DNA of 7,891 nucleotides, from positions 1 through 7,891 of the forward strand of contig SKMT01000498.1 in assembly GCA_007120915.1 (NCBI GenBank), written 5' to 3'. This DNA is from Myxococcales bacterium (GTDB taxonomy: Bacteria > Myxococcota_A > Bradymonadia > Bradymonadales > Bradymonadaceae). The notes beneath the pieces were generated by a model. That model did not search any database. It was not told the origin of the DNA and saw nothing but the letters and a program-made list of their open reading frames with translations. This document shows, piece by piece, positions 4,570-7,891 of this stretch; the stretch's first letter is position 1, and each line of letters opens with the position of its first letter. Made by a program: the position numbers and the translations under genes.

Positions 4570-7440
4570 TCACTCGTCGAAGTCGAGTCGGTATTTTGCC
4601 TCCAGTTGGAGGGTTGTGAGGTCGCGGCGGAGTCTATGGCAAAACCGTTGTGCGGCAAGGAAAAATTCCTCGTACCAGGCGGCGAGTGCGTCGGTGAATT
4701 CGTCGCCGATGCGGGGGATAAGCTCGGCGAGTTTTTCGCGTCGTTGTTCGGCGGGGGCGTCTTCGCCGAGTTCGATGATGGCGTCGAGGGTGGTGTCGCC
4801 GCCGGCGGCGAGGCGTCCCTCGGTGCGTGCGCGCCAGCGGCCGAAGACCCGTTCTCGAAGTACAGTCTTAAGCGCCCGTGTCTCGTCGAAGAAGCCCTCC
4901 AGCCGGCGGCGAAGCGCCCGGGCGTCGGTCACGGAGAGTGAGGCGAACAGGGGGCTGAGACGGGCGGCGAGTTCGCTTTCGAGGTCGGCGGTTTCGCGCA
5001 GCACTTCTCGTTCGGCCCGCTCGATGACGTCGGCGAGCCGCTCTTCGAGAAGCTCCAGGATGAAGGCGCGGTCGTCAGGTTCGAGCACCACACGGCTGAA
5101 GATCTGGCCGCGCCGCCGCAGCGCATCGCCGATTTCGCGTTCAATACCGAGGGTGACGAAGTCGAACCGGTCTTCGAGTGTGAGGGCGTGTTCGCTGGCT
5201 TCACTGCGGGGGGCGCTGGCCATCTCGTCGATGGTTTCGAGCAGTTCATCGGCGCCGCCGATCAACTCGTCGAACATCGCCATTTCGTCATTGCGGATTT
5301 CGGCGACGTCGTCGAGTAGCGCGTCGAGCCCGCGGGAGACCTCGCCGGCTTTGATCTGCCAGGAGCGCTGCACGAACTGTTCGTCGAGCAACTGAAGCAG
5401 CCGCTCGAAGTCGCCGGTGGTCTCTTCGTCGCCGTCGCCGGTACGCGCCTGAAGCGCCTCGAGTGCGGAGATGGCGAGGATGTCGAGCACCTGGTCGCCG
5501 GCGTTGTCTTCCAGATACTCGAGGATTTCGTCGACGTCGTCCTGGCGTTGGTCGGGGTCGCCGAAGCGGTCGATCTTGTTGACCAGAAGGATCACCCGGG
5601 AGTCGGACTCGGGGATGGAGCGCAGCCGGGAGAATTCGGTTTCGGTCAGCGCCTGGTTGGCGTCGAGCAGCCACAGGATTGCTTCGGCTTCTTCGAGGGT
5701 CTGAGCGGCGAGTTGCTCGTGGCGTTCGTCCAGGGCGTTGAATCCGGGTGTGTCGAGGTAGTTCAGTGAGCGCAATTCCGGGTGGGGATAGCTGTAGTCG
5801 AGCCGGGCGATCTCTTCGGGGACGTCTTTCATCTTCTGCTGGGCTGTGGCGAAGTCGACGTCTTCGAGGCGGCCGTCTTCGTAGACGATGCGGGCGCCTT
5901 TTCGGGGGCCGTAGCCCATCACGCAGGGATGTGCGGTGGTGGGCAGCACGCCCATGGGCACGACCTTTTCGCCGAGCAGGGCGTTGACCAGTGTCGATTT
6001 GCCGGAGTTGAACTCGCCGAGGATGGCCACTGACAGGGGGCTGTCGAGGGTGTCGAGCAGTTGGTGGACCCGGGGCAGGACCTGTTCGAGACGAGGTTCG
6101 CCGCGGAAGTGGTCGCGAAGCCCGGTGAGTGCGGCGACCAGATCGGCGGTGCTTTCGACGGATTGAGGTCGTTTCCAGTCGGGGCGAAGCGCCTGGAGCG
6201 CCCGGTCGGTGTCCTGTTGCAGGCGTTCGCGCAGTTCGGCGTTCGGGTCGGCGTCGAGGGCGCGGCGGAAGGCGACGAGCGCTTCGGCGGGGTCGTCGGA
6301 GCGAAGTGCCACCGATCCGAGGGCGTGCAACAACTGTGGAGGGCGGGTGCGGTGTAGTTGGTCGGCTTCTTCGAGCAGGTGGCGGGCGCCGACGGGGTCG
6401 TCCATCTGAAGCCGGCAGCGGCCCAGCCCGAGAAGTGCCTGGGCGCGCCGGTCGGTGTCGCTGGTGTCGACAAGCTGCGCGAACCGTTGAGCTGCCGACT
6501 CGACCTGACCCAACTGCAGGGCCGTGCGTGCGGCGCCGAGGTTTGCTTCCTCGTGATCCGGGTCGCGGGTCAGCGCCGATTCGTAGGATTCGAGTGCTTT
6601 GTGCGGGTTGTCGATCCGCTCGTTGGTCTCACCGATGAGCGCGAAGATTTCGGCGTCTTCTTCGGAGTCGTCGAGCGCGCGGATGAGGTGTTGGTTGGCC
6701 CTGGATGCTCGGCCGGCGGCGAGGTGAGCGCGTGCGGCGCCGAGCAGTGCTTCGCGGTCGTCGGGGTCGCGCTCCAGAAGCTGTTCGAAGGCGATGGAGG
6801 CTTCGTCGACGTTGTGGCAGTCCGCTTCGATGCGCCCGAGTGTAAGCAGGGCCTGCCGGTCCGGGGTGTCGCCGATGGCGGAGTGGATGGTGTCGCGGGC
6901 TTCGTCGAATTCACCACGCCGGCGCAGAGCTTCGGCGAGCATCAGCGCCGCGTCGGTCTGTTCGGGCCAGATACGGAGTGCTTTTCGCAACTGACGCGCT
7001 GCTTTGTCGGGGCGGTCCTGGTCCAGATGGACCCTGCCGAGCCCGAAGTGCAGGTCGTAGGCGAAGGGTGGGTCCTCGTCGAGTTGAAGTGCGCGTCGGA
7101 AGTGTGCGGCGGCTTCGCTTCGGTGGCCCATCTTTTCGTGGCACAGCCCCAGGTAGAAATGGGCGGCGGCGGATTCGCGGATGTCCAGCGCCTGGTCGAA
7201 GAGTTCGACGGCCCGATCGATGTCGTCGAGATAGAAGTAGCAGAGCGCGCGCATGCGGCGGGTGCGCTCGGTGTTGGGCCGGCGGTGCTCCGCTTCGCCC
7301 AGATGCAGAAGCGCCTGTTCGTAGTCGTCGCGTTCCATCGCCCGGCGCGCCCTGTTGTGCAGGGTGTTGATCTCCTCGGGGAGCATGACTTCTTCGAGGA
7401 AATCGCCGACGCGGTCGCCTATGCGGTCTAGGATCGACAT
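4570..7440 (-). CDS. TPR-repeat / dynamin-like GTPase fusion protein (956 aa)
   Basis: Residues 1-22 form a short amphipathic lead. Residues about 23-402 contain about eleven consecutive TPR-like units of 34-36 residues, most with the Gly/Ala, Ala and terminal Pro positions of the TPR consensus. A linker (about 403-467) leads to a dynamin-family GTPase domain. Its motifs are P-loop GEFNSGKST (475-483), G2 threonines T501/T502 in LPTTAHP, G3 DTPG (563-566), G4 NKID (621-624) and a G5-like ISA (657-659). All nucleotide-binding residues are present, so GTP hydrolysis is expected. Residues about 690-956 are predicted helical and charged, like the stalk of bacterial dynamin-like proteins; no transmembrane helix is seen, so membrane contact would be peripheral. 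Bacterial dynamins remodel or protect membranes; the TPR part should bind a partner. The gene is first in an operon with two lipoproteins and a membrane-anchored phosphoesterase. The ATG at 7440 abuts a repetitive leader with no Shine-Dalgarno; M19 is the only nearby alternative and also lacks one. Confidence 0.92.
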   Translation of the reverse strand: MSILDRIGDRVGDFLEEVMLPEEINTLHNRARRAMERDDYEQALLHLGEAEHRRPNTERTRRMRALCYFYLDDIDRAVELFDQALDIRESAAAHFYLGLCHEKMGHRSEAAAHFRRALQLDEDPPFAYDLHFGLGRVHLDQDRPDKAARQLRKALRIWPEQTDAALMLAEALRRRGEFDEARDTIHSAIGDTPDRQALLTLGRIEADCHNVDEASIAFEQLLERDPDDREALLGAARAHLAAGRASRANQHLIRALDDSEEDAEIFALIGETNERIDNPHKALESYESALTRDPDHEEANLGAARTALQLGQVESAAQRFAQLVDTSDTDRRAQALLGLGRCRLQMDDPVGARHLLEEADQLHRTRPPQLLHALGSVALRSDDPAEALVAFRRALDADPNAELRERLQQDTDRALQALRPDWKRPQSVESTADLVAALTGLRDHFRGEPRLEQVLPRVHQLLDTLDSPLSVAILGEFNSGKSTLVNALLGEKVVPMGVLPTTAHPCVMGYGPRKGARIVYEDGRLEDVDFATAQQKMKDVPEEIARLDYSYPHPELRSLNYLDTPGFNALDERHEQLAAQTLEEAEAILWLLDANQALTETEFSRLRSIPESDSRVILLVNKIDRFGDPDQRQDDVDEILEYLEDNAGDQVLDILAISALEALQARTGDGDEETTGDFERLLQLLDEQFVQRSWQIKAGEVSRGLDALLDDVAEIRNDEMAMFDELIGGADELLETIDEMASAPRSEASEHALTLEDRFDFVTLGIEREIGDALRRRGQIFSRVVLEPDDRAFILELLEERLADVIERAEREVLRETADLESELAARLSPLFASLSVTDARALRRRLEGFFDETRALKTVLRERVFGRWRARTEGRLAAGGDTTLDAIIELGEDAPAEQRREKLAELIPRIGDEFTDALAAWYEEFFLAAQRFCHRLRRDLTTLQLEAKYRLDFDE

Positions 7441-7448
7441 GGGTTGTT

Positions 7449-7588
7449 GGGCTCTGGGCTCTGGTCGCTTGGTGCTGGGCTCTGGGTGCTGGGCTCTGGG
7501 TGCTGGGCGCTGGGCTCTGGGTGCTGGGCTCTGGGTGCTGGGCTCTGGTCGCTGGGCTCTGGTCGCTGGGCGCTGGGCTCTGGTCGCT
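7449..7588. repeat. Heptanucleotide tandem repeat, 20 units (GGGCTCT family)
   Basis: The stretch divides exactly into 20 heptamers with no phase slip: nine GGGCTCT, four GGGTGCT, four GGTCGCT, two GGGCGCT and one TGGTGCT. It begins 9 bp upstream of the GTPase start codon, so it forms most of the leader if transcription starts upstream. Seven is not a multiple of three, so all frames read the same heptapeptide and stay open, which creates spurious ORFs. Confidence 0.95.
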
Positions 7589-7707
7589 GGGTAGAAGCAC
7601 CCTGCGGTGGCGGATGGTTGTTTTTGGTCGTGTGGGCTCTGTATCAGTATCTTCGGATAGCTTATGTGGATGGGATGGGCAACCAGCGGGGCAGGGTGTC
7701 ACTACCC
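7589..7707. repeat. Single-copy spacer edged by an imperfect inverted repeat
   Basis: GGGTAGAAGCACCCTGC (7589-7605) matches the reverse complement of 7691-7707 at 14 of 17 positions. A further TGGTTG (7615-7620) pairs with CAACCA (7680-7685) after a small offset. The inverted repeat sits exactly where the two heptamer tracts end, so tracts and spacer together form one long imperfect palindrome. The interior (7621-7679) is single copy and relatively AT-rich. Confidence 0.65.
7654..7682 (-). promoter_or_regulatory. Candidate promoter of the TPR-dynamin operon
   Basis: On the minus strand TTGCCC (7682-7677) and TATCCG (7659-7654) are separated by exactly 17 bp, matching sigma-70 spacing with 4/6 and 3/6 consensus bases. 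This is the only non-repetitive stretch upstream of the operon in the window, which makes a promoter here likely. A transcript from it would carry the heptamer tract as a roughly 200-nt leader without a Shine-Dalgarno next to the ATG. Confidence 0.3.
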
Positions 7708-7891
7708 AGCGCCAAGAGCCAAGCGCCCAGCGCCAAGCGCCAAGCGCCAAGCTCCCAGCGCCAAGCGCCAAGCGCCCAGCGCCAAGCGCCCAGCACCCAG
7801 AGCCAAGCGCCAAGCGCCAAGCTCCCAGCGCCAAGCGCCAAGCGCCAAGCCCCCAGCGCCAAGCGCCAAGCGCCAAGCGCCAAGCGCCCAG
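7705..7891. repeat. Heptanucleotide tandem repeat in the opposite orientation, 26 units plus, running off the edge
   Basis: From 7705 the sequence divides exactly into 26 heptamers, mostly CCAAGCG and CCCAGCG with single CCAAGAG, CCCAGCA, CCCAGAG and CCAAGCC units and two CCAAGCT, then a partial unit to the end. Its reverse complement (TGGCGCT/GGGCGCT) belongs to the same family as the tract at 7449-7588. A higher-order 70-bp period is visible: units 5-10 (7733-7774) are identical to units 15-20 (7803-7844), which points to block duplication as well as slippage. No gene is present in this stretch. Confidence 0.95.

Noticed and set aside
4563..4658. Longer N-terminus for the first lipoprotein (ATG at 4658)
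   Set aside because: It would overlap the GTPase gene by 89 bp and place 32 polar residues before a clear lipoprotein signal peptide.
6358..7431. 357-residue plus-strand ORF antisense to the TPR region
   Set aside because: High-GC codon structure leaves the antisense frame open. The minus frame has clear TPR and GTPase motifs, and this one shows none.
6911..7876. 321-residue minus-strand ORF joining an LALGAWR-type repeat to an Arg-rich tail
   Set aside because: It is an artefact of the stop-free heptamer tracts running into an alternative frame of the GTPase gene. The repeat part has no secretion signal or domain, and the real frame is clearly the TPR one.

Overview
The window is high-GC bacterial DNA in which every credible gene lies on the minus strand, so it reads right to left. 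The organism looks like a deltaproteobacterium-type or myxococcote-type Gram-negative, possibly a bradymonad. Three things suggest this: a MYXO-CTERM-like C-terminal sorting tail (Cys, hydrophobic helix, Arg cluster), several short acidic lipoproteins with Asp/Glu/Pro/Gln-rich linkers, and a TPR-dynamin fusion protein. The very acidic secreted proteins would suit a salt-adapted lifestyle. Taxonomy is an inference from style; no marker gene is present.

Layout in transcription order. (1) 7891-7441 carries no gene. It holds two blocks of a heptanucleotide tandem repeat in opposite orientation (7705-7891 and 7449-7588). Between them is about 116 bp of single-copy DNA whose edges are themselves an imperfect inverted repeat; a promoter for the operon probably lies there. 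(2) 7440-4570 encodes a 956-residue protein with about eleven TPR units followed by a dynamin-like GTPase domain. (3) 4562-3888 and 3868-3254 encode two small lipoproteins with similar C-termini. (4) 3226-2330 encodes a membrane-anchored endonuclease/exonuclease/phosphatase-family hydrolase. Genes 2-4 follow one another with gaps of 7, 19 and 27 bp and are almost certainly one operon: a cytosolic GTPase, two envelope lipoproteins and an extracytoplasmic metal-dependent phosphoesterase. This suggests envelope or membrane maintenance, but no specific pathway can be named.

(5) 2329-2040 is intergenic. It contains two copies of a 52-53 bp double-hairpin repeat and a short palindrome that could be an operator. 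(6) 2039-1071 and (7) 833-1 (cut by the window edge) are tandem paralogues encoding secreted, Cys-containing, Ig-like surface proteins. The first ends in an Asp-rich linker and a sorting tail. Between them (1070-834) lie three 48-bp direct repeats plus an inverted copy. The inverted copy overlaps the 3' end of gene 6 and supplies its last codons.

The observations most worth following up are the TPR-dynamin/lipoprotein/hydrolase operon, the inverted heptamer tracts with nested inverted repeats at its 5' end, and the repeat family that has become part of a surface-protein coding sequence. No RNA genes, phage genes, transposases or CRISPR arrays were seen.
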